A stretch of DNA of 64,000 nt, from assembly GCA_017458335.1 (NCBI GenBank), contig JAFTFT010000005.1, forward strand, positions 1 to 64,000. The letters run 5' to 3'. Below are positions 54,478 to 63,278 of this stretch, in pieces. The notes beneath the pieces are model-generated. The model had not been told where the DNA came from and ran no database searches. It saw only the letters and a list, made by a program, of their open reading frames with translations. This DNA comes from Oscillospiraceae bacterium (GTDB lineage: Bacteria; Bacillota; Clostridia; Oscillospirales; Oscillospiraceae). The first letter of the stretch is position 1. Every line of letters starts with the position of its first letter. The translations under genes were made by a program, and so were the position numbers.

Positions 54478-57201
54478 ATGGCACTGGAAGAGATCCTGGA
54501 CCGCAAGTTCAGCCGCAGAGACTTCCTGAAAGGAAGCATGGCGGCAACAGCCGCGGTGGCCGGTCTGGGCGCAGTCAGCAGAGAGAGCCGTCTCGCTGCG
54601 GCTGAGGAAACCGTTGCCCCCAAAGAGCACGCCCCCATCGTCGACGGAGATGAGGGAGGGAAGTGGATCGCGGCGGCCTGCTGGCACAACTGCGGCGGCC
54701 GCTGCATGAACAAGGTCCTGATGAAGGACGGCGTTGTTGTCCGGCAGAAGACGGATGACACGCATCCCGACTCCCCGGACTATCCTCAGCAGCGCGGCTG
54801 CATCCGCGGCAAGGCACAGCAGCAGCAGTGCTTCGGCGCCGACCGTCTGAAGTACCCCATGAAGCGGAAGCACTGGTCCCCAGAAGAGCCGAACGGAGAA
54901 CTCCGCGGCCGTGATGAATGGGAGCGCATCAGCTGGGACGAGGCGATCAAATATGTCGCCGACCAGTATAAGACGATCAAGGAGAAGTACGGCAACCAGG
55001 CCTTCCTGACCGGAAGCTGGGGCTCCTACAGCGAAAATATCCCCCTGATGTACTACGGCGGGCATACCTCCGTGGCAGACTCCACCTCTTACGGCACGTA
55101 CCTTCTGAACACCAATACCACCATCGGCGTGAGCAGAAACGGATTCGGCGCCAATAACGACCGCTACGACATGCTGAACGCAGACACAATGGTCTTCCTC
55201 TCCCTGAACCCGGCCTGGTCTGCACCCGGCACGCCGATGACCCATTTCATGCGTGCCAAGGAAAACGGGACGAAGTTCATCTGCGTTGATCCGATGTACA
55301 GCGCGTCGGCTCAGGCGCTGGACGCCGAGTGGGTCCCCGTCCGTACCGGTACGGACACGGCCCTGCTGCTGGGCGTGGCGCATGAGATGCTGCGCCTGGA
55401 CGCGGAAGAGGGCGACATCGTCGACTGGGACTTTCTGAAAAAGTACACCGTCGGCTTTGACGCCGAGAGCGAGAAAGCCCCCAACCTGAAAGATGACGTG
55501 AACTTCCGGGATTACCTGGATGGAAAGTATGACGGCATCGTCAAGGATGCCGAATGGGCGTCCAAAATCTCCGGCACCCCGGTGGAACAGATCACCATGC
55601 TTGCCCGTGCTCTGGGGAAGAAGAACAACGTCTGGATCCTCCACAGCTTCGCCCTGGCGAGAAACGACGGCGCGGAGAACATTCCGCAGATTGTCATGAC
55701 CGTAAGTGCGATGGGCGGCCACATGGGCAAACCGGGCAACTGCAGCGCGCTGAGCTATACCCACAATTCCGCCAACGGCGGCGACCCGCTGGTCAAGGGC
55801 GGCGGTACCGGACTGCCCGGCACGCCGGACAACGGTGTCCCCGGCATCATCGCCGGACCGCAGGTCTGGGACGCGGTCCTGACCGGGAAGTATCACATGA
55901 TCGGCGACTACTACGGCTACACCGCGGAAGGAATCGGCGAAGGCCGTGACATCGAATGCGACATCCACTGCATCACCAATGTCGACGAGCACGCCTATCT
56001 GCAGAGCGGCCCGAACATGAAGAAGGGCATCGAAGCGCACCGCAAGGTCGACTTTGTCGTCTCCAAGGCACAGTTCCTGAACACCCCGGCCAAGTACTCC
56101 GACATCGTGCTGCCGGTTACCACCTATTGGGAACTGCCGGGCGGCCTGTCCGCTTCCAACCGCGAGTTCCTCTTCTGCTATTCCCAGGTGACGGAGCCCA
56201 TGTATGAGGCCAAGTCCGACCAGGAGATCGACAGCCTGATCATGGAAGCCCTCGGACTGGATCCGAAGGAAGCCTATCCCATCAGCGAGAAGCAGCAGTT
56301 CTTCAACGCGATTGCCGGATCTACCGTCGTGAACGTCGAGACCGCGACGGCAGGCGGAGACGGCGCTGCGGCGGGCTATGACCCCTACGGCAACCCGCTC
56401 TCCTCCAGCCTGGAGTACATTCCGCTGGTAACCATCACCCAGGAAGACATCGACGCCTGGGGCGTTGAAGGTGAGCCGCAGCAGGGCGTCATCTCTCTGC
56501 AGGACTTCATTGACAACGGTGGCTATCAGGTCGAGCGCAAGCCGAATGACGCGTTCTGCGGACATCTGGGCTATGCCTCCTTCATCAAAGACCCGGAGGC
56601 CAACCCCCTTGCCACCGCCAGCGGCAAGTTCGAGATCACCAGCCAGACCAAGGCGGACCTCTTCAACGGCTTCGGCTTCATCGACTGGGATTACAAGCCC
56701 TATCCGGAGTACATCACCCCGACCACCGGCTATGAAACCACCTTCAAGGACAAGACCATCGGCGGCGAAAAGGGCGAGTTCCCCTATCTGCTGTACAACA
56801 TCCACTATCTCCGCCGGTCCCATACGACCTTCAACAACTGCCCCTGGCTGCGTGAAGCCTGGCCGAACCCGGTCTTCATCAATGCTTCGGATGCCAAGGA
56901 GAAGGGCATTGAGAGCGGCGATACGGTCCTGATCTCCACCAAGACCTCCCAGGCCCTGCGCAAGGCCTGCGTCATGGAAGGCCTGATGCCCGGTGTGGTC
57001 AGCATCCCGCACGGCGCATGGGCGGTCATCGATGAAGAGACCGGAATCGATCACGGTGGATCGGACAACTATCTGCTGGGCAACGAGATCACCGGCTCCG
57101 GCATCACCCCGTATAACAACATCAACTGCAACATCGAAAAGTATGACGGACCTGAGCTGGAGGATGACGTATATACCGACAGCCGGATCATTGACCTTTA
57201 A
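54478..57201 (+). CDS. dmsA: Tat-exported DMSO-reductase-family molybdoenzyme, catalytic subunit (copy 2)
   Basis: 907 residues from ATG 54478 (AAAGGAGGAGAACTGTATT). The first 35 residues (FSRRDFLKGSMAATAAVAGL) nearly duplicate copy 1. CWHNCGGRC near 70 and QQRGCIRGK give the Fe-S site. The metal-ligand region is YYGGHTSVADSTSYGTY, with Ser as likely ligand, closer to canonical DmsA (GGHxSxYxxYS) than copy 1. Catalytic-domain sequence otherwise differs clearly between copies, so different substrates are likely. C-terminus ends TDSRIIDL. Confidence 0.85.
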   Translation: MALEEILDRKFSRRDFLKGSMAATAAVAGLGAVSRESRLAAAEETVAPKEHAPIVDGDEGGKWIAAACWHNCGGRCMNKVLMKDGVVVRQKTDDTHPDSPDYPQQRGCIRGKAQQQQCFGADRLKYPMKRKHWSPEEPNGELRGRDEWERISWDEAIKYVADQYKTIKEKYGNQAFLTGSWGSYSENIPLMYYGGHTSVADSTSYGTYLLNTNTTIGVSRNGFGANNDRYDMLNADTMVFLSLNPAWSAPGTPMTHFMRAKENGTKFICVDPMYSASAQALDAEWVPVRTGTDTALLLGVAHEMLRLDAEEGDIVDWDFLKKYTVGFDAESEKAPNLKDDVNFRDYLDGKYDGIVKDAEWASKISGTPVEQITMLARALGKKNNVWILHSFALARNDGAENIPQIVMTVSAMGGHMGKPGNCSALSYTHNSANGGDPLVKGGGTGLPGTPDNGVPGIIAGPQVWDAVLTGKYHMIGDYYGYTAEGIGEGRDIECDIHCITNVDEHAYLQSGPNMKKGIEAHRKVDFVVSKAQFLNTPAKYSDIVLPVTTYWELPGGLSASNREFLFCYSQVTEPMYEAKSDQEIDSLIMEALGLDPKEAYPISEKQQFFNAIAGSTVVNVETATAGGDGAAAGYDPYGNPLSSSLEYIPLVTITQEDIDAWGVEGEPQQGVISLQDFIDNGGYQVERKPNDAFCGHLGYASFIKDPEANPLATASGKFEITSQTKADLFNGFGFIDWDYKPYPEYITPTTGYETTFKDKTIGGEKGEFPYLLYNIHYLRRSHTTFNNCPWLREAWPNPVFINASDAKEKGIESGDTVLISTKTSQALRKACVMEGLMPGVVSIPHGAWAVIDEETGIDHGGSDNYLLGNEITGSGITPYNNINCNIEKYDGPELEDDVYTDSRIIDL

Positions 57202-57216
57202 GAGGAGGCAAAGAAC

Positions 57217-57792
57217 ATGGCATTAGGTTTTTACTTTGACATGACCCGCTGTGTAGGCTGCCGCGCCTGTCAGGTTGCCTGCAAGGACCGCAACGACCTG
57301 GACATCGGGCTTCTCTTCCGCTATGCGAAGACCTATGAGACCGGCTCCTTCCCGAAAGTCGGCATGTACAACTACTCCGGCAGCTGCAACCACTGTGAGA
57401 ATCCGGCCTGCGTCACGGTCTGCCCCACCGGCGCCATGTACAAGGCCGAGGACGGTACGGTCATCCATGACGACGACATGTGCATCGGCTGCAAGGCCTG
57501 CATGAACATCTGCCCCTACGGCGCCCCGAAGTTTGATGAGGCAAGGTCCATCGTCCGCAAGTGCGACGCCTGTGCCAGCCAGCGCGCCAAGGGTGAGAAT
57601 CCTGTCTGCGTGGACGCCTGCCCGAGCCGGGCGCTGGACTTCGGTGAGCGGGAGGAACTGATCGCCAAGTACGGCCCGGATCTGGTGAAGGATCTGCCGA
57701 TCCTGCCGGATTCCAAGCTGACCAACCCGAACACCCTGATCAAAGCCAAACCCTGCGCCCTGGAAGAGGATTTCCGGGAGCTGCCGACCTGA
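57217..57792 (+). CDS. dmsB: Four-cluster Fe-S subunit, DmsB-like (copy 2)
   Basis: 191 residues, 15 bases after the catalytic subunit, AGAGGAGGCAAAGAAC before ATG. Cys groups CVGCRACQVACKDRN, CNHCENPACVTVCPT, CIGCKACMNICPYG and CDACASQRAKGENPVCVDAC. Canonical DmsB spacing; no membrane anchor gene follows. Terminator at 57843. Confidence 0.9.
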   Translation: MALGFYFDMTRCVGCRACQVACKDRNDLDIGLLFRYAKTYETGSFPKVGMYNYSGSCNHCENPACVTVCPTGAMYKAEDGTVIHDDDMCIGCKACMNICPYGAPKFDEARSIVRKCDACASQRAKGENPVCVDACPSRALDFGEREELIAKYGPDLVKDLPILPDSKLTNPNTLIKAKPCALEEDFRELPT

Positions 57793-57842
57793 TCCGAAAA
57801 GCTCGGGACCGAAGCATATCTTAAAAATTTATTAAGAACAAC

Positions 57843-57897
57843 GGGCTGACGAACGCAACATCTTGTATGTCGCTTCGTCAGTCTGTCTCTTTTTTTC
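57843..57897 (+). terminator. Rho-independent terminator
   Basis: CTGACGAA pairs with TTCGTCAG (further weak pairs inside), then TCTG and TCTCTTTTTTT. Ends the second dmsAB operon. Confidence 0.8.
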
Positions 57898-58154
57898 AAG
57901 ATCTTGGAGGCTGCCAAAAGAAAGTCTTTATTTTGTTTCCAATTTTAGCCAATTTCCCGTTTTTCTGCATCTGCTTTTTTGTTGTAAATACACAAAAAGA
58001 GCGGTATGATCAAGTCACGGCCTTGGATCGCATGCAGCAAACTCACGAAACGCCATAAACCCACTTTTATGACCATGAAGGAAAAGGCCGGATGGAAAGA
58101 ATATGCCCGAAAAGAAAGATTCCAAGATGATCAGAGAAGAGGAGGCTGAATCCT
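57898..58154. other. Intergenic, no gene seen
   Basis: AT-rich spacer of about 260 bases between the terminator and a 37-codon frame. No clear promoter found. Confidence 0.3.
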
Positions 58155-58268
58155 GTGGAAGAGATCATGCCGAGAATCTTGCAGAACCAGCGCCTGACCT
58201 ACGAACTGATGGCAGAGCTGTTTGGAGAAGAGCCGATCGAACTGCCAGCCAGGGACGAAGATAACTGA
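58155..58268 (+). CDS. 37-residue small protein, GTG start
   Basis: GAGGAGG lies 8-9 bases before GTG 58155. The product (EEIMPRILQNQRLTYELMAE, then LFGEEPIELPARDEDN) is helical and acidic. A perfect terminator follows at 58298-58352, so this is a self-contained short transcript. An overlapping frame from ATG ~58105 is less protein-like. Function unknown. Confidence 0.5.
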   Translation: MEEIMPRILQNQRLTYELMAELFGEEPIELPARDEDN

Positions 58269-58297
58269 CAGCGGATGACAGAAGAAATGGAATAGGA

Positions 58298-58352
58298 GAG
58301 GCATCAGAGACGCACCGGACCCGGAGGCAGCATCTCTGGTGCCTCTTTTTTT
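58298..58352 (+). terminator. Rho-independent terminator
   Basis: GAGGCATCAGAGA pairs with TCTCTGGTGCCTC, then seven T. Confidence 0.9.
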
Positions 58353-58427
58353 GAAGCCGGCAGAGCTGCGCTGAGCGCACGGACGGCGCCGGAGGAAGAA
58401 ATCTGCGGCAAAAATCGGATAACAGTA

Positions 58428-58456
58428 TTGCTTTCTTTTTAACAATCAGGTATACT
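58428..58456 (+). promoter_or_regulatory. Promoter of the flavodiiron gene
   Basis: TTGCTT (58428-58433), 17-base spacer, TATACT (58451-58456), 50 bases before the ATG. Confidence 0.65.
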
Positions 58457-58506
58457 GGAAGACACATGCAGGCTTCAATTATCAAAATCAAGAAAGGAGC
58501 AAATGT

Positions 58507-60015
58507 ATGAGCAAAGAAATCGCGAGAAGAGACTTCCTGAAAGCTGCGGCCGCCGGGGCAGCGGGCTTTGTGGCCGCTGGCGCACTGGGGGGCGTGACGG
58601 CCTTTGCCGAGGAAGGGAAAGAAACAGGTCTGCCCTTTGACGGCAAAAAGAAATTTGCCGGGATCGGCAGCTGCCGCATGGTGACGGACGACATTGTCTA
58701 CATCGGCGTGAGCGACCGCCGTATCCAGCTGTTTGAGAATGTGTATCCCATCCCACGCGGCGTGGCGTACAACTCCTATGTGATCCTGGACGAAAAGACG
58801 GTTCTGGTGGACACGGTGGACCGCTCGGTGACCGGTCAGTTCTTTGAGAACCTGACGGCGGTGCTGGACGGGAGAGATCTGGACTATCTCATTGTGAACC
58901 ACATGGAGCCGGACCACAGCTCCGCCATTTCCGAGGTGCTGGTGCGCTATCCGAACGCCAAGGTGGTCTGCACGCTGACGGCCTCGCTGATCCTGAACCA
59001 GTTTTTTGCCTGCGATATTTCCGACCGCAGCATCCTGGTTGGGGAAGGCGACACCCTGAACATCGGCAGGCATACACTGGCTTTCGTCATGGCGCCGATG
59101 GTCCACTGGCCCGAGGTCATGATGACCTATGACACGGTTTCCGGCGCACTGTTTTCCGCGGATGCCTTCGGCAGCTTCGGCGCACTCAACGGCAATCTCT
59201 TTGCCGACGAGGTGGACTTTGAGAAGGACTGGCTCCCGGACGCAAGACGCTATTACTGCAACATCGTCGGCAAGTACGGCAAGCAGGTGCAGGATGTCCT
59301 GGCAAAAGCCGGCACGGTGGATATCAGGATCCTGTGTCCCACCCACGGCCCGGTCTGGAGAGAGAACCTGGGCTGGATCATCGAGAAGTACAGCCTGTGG
59401 AGCAGCTACACCCCGGAAGAAGAGGCCGTCATGGTGGTCTATGGCTCGGTCTACGGCGGAACGGAGAGCGCGGCCAACTCCCTCGCGGCGCAGATTTCCC
59501 AGAACGGGGTCGCCGATGTGGCGGTCTACGACGTGTCGAAGACCCACGTCAGCGAGCTGATCGGCGAGGCTTTCCGCTGCAGCCATATCGTCCTGGCGTC
59601 CATCACCTACAACATGGGCATCTTCACCCCGATGAAGAACTTCCTGCTGGATCTCGAAGCCCACAATCTGCAGAACCGCTGCTTCGCTCTCGTGGAGAAC
59701 GGCAGCTGGTCCCCGGCTTCCGGCAAGCTGATGAAGGAGATCATCGACCGGCTGCAGGGCTGCAGCGTGGTCGGGGAGACGGTCACCATCATGTCCAGTC
59801 CCGACAGCGGCGACGCCGATGCCCTGAAAGCGCTGGCCGACGCGGTGACGGCCTCGGTACAAAACGGCGGGGAGCCCGCCGCGGAGCCGGAGACCGCGGA
59901 GACGAAGAAATGGGTCTGCAAGATCTGCGGCTATGTCTATGAGGGAGATGAAGTACCCGAGGATTACACCTGCCCGATCTGCGGTGCGGGCCCGACGGCC
60001 TTTGAAGAGGCCTGA
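58507..60015 (+). CDS. Tat-exported flavodiiron protein fused to rubredoxin
   Basis: 502 residues. Tat-type signal IARRDFLKAAAAGAAGFVAA at the N-terminus. Residues ~55-300: beta-lactamase-fold diiron domain with all ligands (HMEPDHSS, MVHWPE, SADAFGSFG, PTHGPVW). Residues ~305-450: flavodoxin domain (VVYGSVYGGTESAANSLA). C-terminal ~50: rubredoxin (WVCKICGYVYEGDEVPEDYT then CPICGAGP). The enzyme class reduces O2 to water or NO to N2O using electrons through rubredoxin and FMN. Known members are cytoplasmic; a Tat signal here is unusual and would place O2/NO detoxification outside the membrane. GAAAGGAGCAAATGT upstream of ATG. Confidence 0.9.
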   Translation: MSKEIARRDFLKAAAAGAAGFVAAGALGGVTAFAEEGKETGLPFDGKKKFAGIGSCRMVTDDIVYIGVSDRRIQLFENVYPIPRGVAYNSYVILDEKTVLVDTVDRSVTGQFFENLTAVLDGRDLDYLIVNHMEPDHSSAISEVLVRYPNAKVVCTLTASLILNQFFACDISDRSILVGEGDTLNIGRHTLAFVMAPMVHWPEVMMTYDTVSGALFSADAFGSFGALNGNLFADEVDFEKDWLPDARRYYCNIVGKYGKQVQDVLAKAGTVDIRILCPTHGPVWRENLGWIIEKYSLWSSYTPEEEAVMVVYGSVYGGTESAANSLAAQISQNGVADVAVYDVSKTHVSELIGEAFRCSHIVLASITYNMGIFTPMKNFLLDLEAHNLQNRCFALVENGSWSPASGKLMKEIIDRLQGCSVVGETVTIMSSPDSGDADALKALADAVTASVQNGGEPAAEPETAETKKWVCKICGYVYEGDEVPEDYTCPICGAGPTAFEEA

Positions 60016-60053
60016 CGGAAACAAAATCCCCTTGCGGAATGATCATGAAAAGA

Positions 60054-60082
60054 TAGACAGGTGTTAAGAAATCGTATATAAT
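60054..60082 (+). promoter_or_regulatory. Promoter of the mscS-type gene
   Basis: TAGACA (60054-60059), 17-base spacer, TATAAT (60077-60082). Confidence 0.7.
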
Positions 60083-60114
60083 ATTCACAAATATTTATGA
60101 GGGGGGTATTTTCC

Positions 60115-60900
60115 ATGGAAGCACTTACCAATCTCTGCACAACGGTAGTCGGAAAAGTATTGCTGGCGATTGTTGTCTGGTTCGTCGGAAAGTTCATTGT
60201 GAGCAAGATCCTGGGACTGGTCGGAAAGATCAAGGTCCTGGACAAGATCGAACCGAACACGCGCACCTTTGTCCTCAGCGCTCTGAAATGGCTCCTCTAT
60301 GTCATCCTTGTCGTCTCCATCGTCGCGATTCTCGGCGTCCCGATGGCGTCGGTGATCACCGTCCTCGGCACCGCAGGCGCCGCCATCGCCCTCTCCCTGC
60401 AGGGCTCGCTCTCGAACCTGGCCGGCGGCATCATGCTGGTCATCTTCCGCCCGTTCAAGGTGGGTGATTTTGTGGAAGCCTCGGGTGTTACCGGCACGGT
60501 AAAGGAAATCACGCTCTTCTATACGGTCCTGAACACGGTGGATAACTGCAGAATCAATGTCCCGAACGGCGCGCTGATGAACGCCAACGTGATCGACTAT
60601 TCCGCGGAGGCAACCCGCCGCGTCGATCTCAGCTTTGCCTCGGCCAAGAGCGAGAATCCGAAGAAGATCCAGGATCTCATGCTGGATGTCATGGGACAGA
60701 ACGAAAAGGTCCTCAAGGATCCGGCTCCCTTTGCAAGAGTCTCCGGCGGCACGAACGAGGCCATGCAGTTCACCGTCCGCGCCTGGTGCAAGACCGAGGA
60801 TTACTGGGATGTCTACTTCGACCTGACCCAGGCTATCACGGAAAAGCTCGGGGAAAACGGCGTCCAGGCCCCCGCGGTTCGTGTGATCAGCGAAAAGTAA
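60115..60900 (+). CDS. mscS: Small-conductance mechanosensitive channel
   Basis: 261 residues from ATG 60115, with GGGGGG 8-9 bases ahead; the ATG at 60097 lies before that site. Three membrane helices; TM3 with VLGTAGAAIALSLQGSLSNL (Gly/Ala-packed pore helix) and the adjoining AGGIMLVIFRPFKVGDFVEA typical of MscS. Beta domain with LNTVDNCRINVPNGALMN. Length close to E. coli MscS (286). Releases solutes at osmotic down-shock. Monocistronic with terminator. Confidence 0.9.
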   Translation: MEALTNLCTTVVGKVLLAIVVWFVGKFIVSKILGLVGKIKVLDKIEPNTRTFVLSALKWLLYVILVVSIVAILGVPMASVITVLGTAGAAIALSLQGSLSNLAGGIMLVIFRPFKVGDFVEASGVTGTVKEITLFYTVLNTVDNCRINVPNGALMNANVIDYSAEATRRVDLSFASAKSENPKKIQDLMLDVMGQNEKVLKDPAPFARVSGGTNEAMQFTVRAWCKTEDYWDVYFDLTQAITEKLGENGVQAPAVRVISEK

Positions 60901-60971
60901 AGCTTTCTCGCCCGGCCTCGGCGCTTCCCGGCAGGTGAAGCCGCAGCGTCGGCATAGTTAGAATCATAAAA

Positions 60972-61025
60972 CGGCAAAATGCATAAGATTTTTGTAGTTT
61001 CTTGTGCATTTTGCCGATTTTTTTG
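60972..61025 (+). terminator. Rho-independent terminator
   Basis: CGGCAAAATGCA pairs with TGCATTTTGCCG, then seven or more T. Confidence 0.9.
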
Positions 61026-61132
61026 TCAAGCCCTGTTTTTTTATGACATTTTTCATTATAATACCAAACCATGAAGGGCGATTTGTTTAAAATTGCAAGT
61101 CGTATATAAAAACAACACGGGAGGATTACCCC

Positions 61133-62158
61133 ATGAAGCTGATGAAAACCGAGGACGCTGTCGGACAGGTCCTGTGCCATGATATTACCCAGATTATCCG
61201 CGGTGTGAGCAAGGACGCGGTGTTCCGCAAGGGCCATGTGATCCGGCCGGAGGATGTGCCGGTGCTGCTGAGCGTGGGCAAGGACACGGTGTATATCTGG
61301 GAAAACGACGAAACCATGCTCCACGAAAACGACGCGGCCTATATCCTGCGGGACATCTGCATGAATGCGAACATGACGGCTACGGAACCGAAGGAAGGCA
61401 AGATCGAGCTGATCGCCGACGTGGACGGCCTGTTCCTTGTGGATCTTGAGCGCCTGCGGGCGGTGAACTCCCTGGGGGACATGATGATCGCGACCCGGGC
61501 GTCCGGCTTCATGGTGAAAAAGGGCGACAAGCTCTGCGGTACCCGTGTGATCCCGCTTGTGATCAAGAAGGAGCGTATGGAAGCGGCAAAGCAGGCGGCG
61601 GGAGAAGCTCCCATCATGCAGCTGGTCCCGGTGAAGCCGAAGAAGTACGGCCTGGTGACCACCGGGAACGAAGTCTTCTACGGACGTATCGAGGATACCT
61701 TCACGCCGGTCATCCAGGCGAAAATGGCGGAGTTCGGCTGTGAGATGCAGGAGCACGTGGTGCTCAACGACGACCATGAGAAGATCACGGCCGCGATTCA
61801 GGAGATGCTGAACAAGGGCTGTGAAATGGTGGTCTGTACCGGCGGCATGAGCGTCGACCCGGACGACAAGACCCCGCTTGCCATCAAGAATACGGGCGCG
61901 AACATCGTCTCCTACGGCGCGCCGGTGCTGCCGGGAGCCATGTTCCTGCTGGCCTATACGGACGACGGCCGGCCGGTCTGCGGCCTGCCCGGCTGCGTCA
62001 TGTATGCGAAACGGACGATTTTCGATCTGGTGCTGCCGTATCTGGTCACCGATACGCCGGTGACAAAAGAGCATCTGGCCGGCCTGGGCCACGGCGGCCT
62101 CTGCCTCAACTGCAAGGTCTGTCACTTCCCGAACTGCGGATTCGGAAAGGGAGTTTAA
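61133..62158 (+). CDS. MoeA-like molybdopterin-binding protein with C-terminal cysteine tail
   Basis: 341 residues, GGGAGGATTACCCC before ATG. Residues ~1-160: MoeA-type N-terminal parts in reduced form (VGQVLCHDITQIIRG, then FRKGHVIRPEDVPVLL). Residues ~165-310: MoCF/MogA domain with YGLVTTGNEVFYGRI, VCTGGMSVDPDDKTPLAI and GAPVLPGAMFLLAY, VCGLPGCVMYAKRTIFDLVLP. The tail LAGLGHGGLCLNCKVC and HFPNCGFGKG adds four Cys and two His, able to bind a metal or cluster. Likely molybdate or tungstate insertion or cofactor sorting. Stands just before modABC. Confidence 0.8.
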   Translation: MKLMKTEDAVGQVLCHDITQIIRGVSKDAVFRKGHVIRPEDVPVLLSVGKDTVYIWENDETMLHENDAAYILRDICMNANMTATEPKEGKIELIADVDGLFLVDLERLRAVNSLGDMMIATRASGFMVKKGDKLCGTRVIPLVIKKERMEAAKQAAGEAPIMQLVPVKPKKYGLVTTGNEVFYGRIEDTFTPVIQAKMAEFGCEMQEHVVLNDDHEKITAAIQEMLNKGCEMVVCTGGMSVDPDDKTPLAIKNTGANIVSYGAPVLPGAMFLLAYTDDGRPVCGLPGCVMYAKRTIFDLVLPYLVTDTPVTKEHLAGLGHGGLCLNCKVCHFPNCGFGKGV

Positions 62159-62286
62159 GCCGGCGGTGCGCCGGACAAGCCTCGCGTATATGAACGGTGA
62201 AACACCCGATAAATGTTCCCTGTCACACACCGCCGCCGGCGGTGTGTTGGACAAACCCCATGCGTATATGAACGGTGAAATACCCG
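62159..62286. repeat. Two ~50-base direct repeats upstream of modA
   Basis: Copies at 62159-62208 and 62235-62286 share GCCGGCGGTG and, at the 3' end, GCGTATATGAACGGTGAAA followed by C/T and ACCCG. A GC-rich palindrome (ACACACCGCCG/CGGCGGTGTGT) overlaps the start of copy 2. Copy 2 ends 5 bases before a TATAAA at 62291, so the repeats cover the presumed modA promoter. CGTATAT..GAAATAC loosely recalls ModE-type sites. Confidence 0.6.
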
Positions 62287-62334
62287 TTTGTATAAATTTA
62301 TAGTCCCTGAAATATGGGAAGAAGGAGAAACCAC

Positions 62335-63219
62335 ATGAAAAAAGCACTTTCCCTGCTGCTTGCGCTGACCATGGTCTTCGCGCTGGCCGTACCGAGTGCC
62401 TTCGCCGCCGACGCGGAGAAGACGGAACTGATCGTCTTTGCCGCGGCCTCGATGACGGAGACGCTGAACCGGATCAAGGAACTCTACGAGGCGGAGAACC
62501 CCGATGTCACCCTGGTCTATAACTTCGACTCTTCCGGTACCCTGAAGACTCAGATCCAGGAAGGGGCAGACTGCGACGTATTTATCTCTGCGGCTCCGAA
62601 GCAGATGAACCAGCTGGACGCCTCCAAGGACAAGGATGCCAATCCCGACGGCCTTGACTTCGTCCTGCAGGGCAGCCGTATTAACCTCCTCGAGAACAAG
62701 GTCGTTCTGGCCGTTCCGGAAGGAAATCCCAAGGGAATTGAGAGCTTCGACCAGCTGGCAGAGCTGCTGGCGGCCGGCGACGTGTTCCTCGCCATGGGCA
62801 ACAGCGATGTCCCGGTCGGACAGTATACCCAGAAGATCCTTGCGTTCTATGGCCTGGATGAAGAGGCCCTGGCCAAGGCCGGTTCCATCACCTACGGCAC
62901 CAACGTGAAAGAGGTTACGACCCAGGTCACGGAAGCGAGCGTTGACTGCGGCATTGTCTACGCCACGGATGCGTTTTCCGCCGGTCTCGACAGCGTGGAC
63001 GCTGCCACCGCAGAGATGTGCGGCCAGGTCATCTATCCCGCCGCGGTCCTGAACGTCAGCCAGAATCCCGAAGCCGCTCAGGCGTTCCTGGACTATCTGA
63101 CCGGACCGGAGGCCACCGAGGTCTTTGAAGCGGTTGGCTTCAGCGCGATGACCAAGGAAGCCGAAGCGAAGACCGAGCCTGCTCCCGAGGCTTCCCCGGA
63201 AGTGACACCCGCGGCATAA
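62335..63219 (+). CDS. modA: Molybdate/tungstate-binding protein ModA
   Basis: 294 residues from ATG 62335 (GAAGGAGAAACCAC). Sec signal peptide ending PSAFAA, without a lipobox Cys, which is unusual for a Gram-positive binding protein. Mature part: LIVFAAASMTETLNRIKELY, then YNFDSSGTLKTQIQEGADCD (oxyanion-binding Ser), DVFISAAPKQM, and VDCGIVYATDAFSAG. Family PBP II ModA. The last 25 residues (EAKTEPAPEASPEVTPAA) form a flexible acidic/Pro tail. Confidence 0.9.
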   Translation: MKKALSLLLALTMVFALAVPSAFAADAEKTELIVFAAASMTETLNRIKELYEAENPDVTLVYNFDSSGTLKTQIQEGADCDVFISAAPKQMNQLDASKDKDANPDGLDFVLQGSRINLLENKVVLAVPEGNPKGIESFDQLAELLAAGDVFLAMGNSDVPVGQYTQKILAFYGLDEEALAKAGSITYGTNVKEVTTQVTEASVDCGIVYATDAFSAGLDSVDAATAEMCGQVIYPAAVLNVSQNPEAAQAFLDYLTGPEATEVFEAVGFSAMTKEAEAKTEPAPEASPEVTPAA

Positions 63220-63232
63220 TCCTGTTTTAAAT

Positions 63233-63268
63233 CGGGCATCGGGAGGCTTCCTGCCGCCCGATGCCCCG
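63233..63268 (+). other. Intercistronic hairpin between modA and modB
   Basis: GGGCATCGGG pairs perfectly with CCCGATGCCC, no T tract. Probably protects the modA mRNA end or tunes modB levels, as with the oppA-oppB hairpin. Confidence 0.6.
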
Positions 63269-63278
63269 GAGTAGTTTC

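Noticed and set aside
62159-62286. Clear ModE operator
   Set aside because: Only a partial likeness to the inverted TATAT-type site. Reported as unexplained direct repeats instead.
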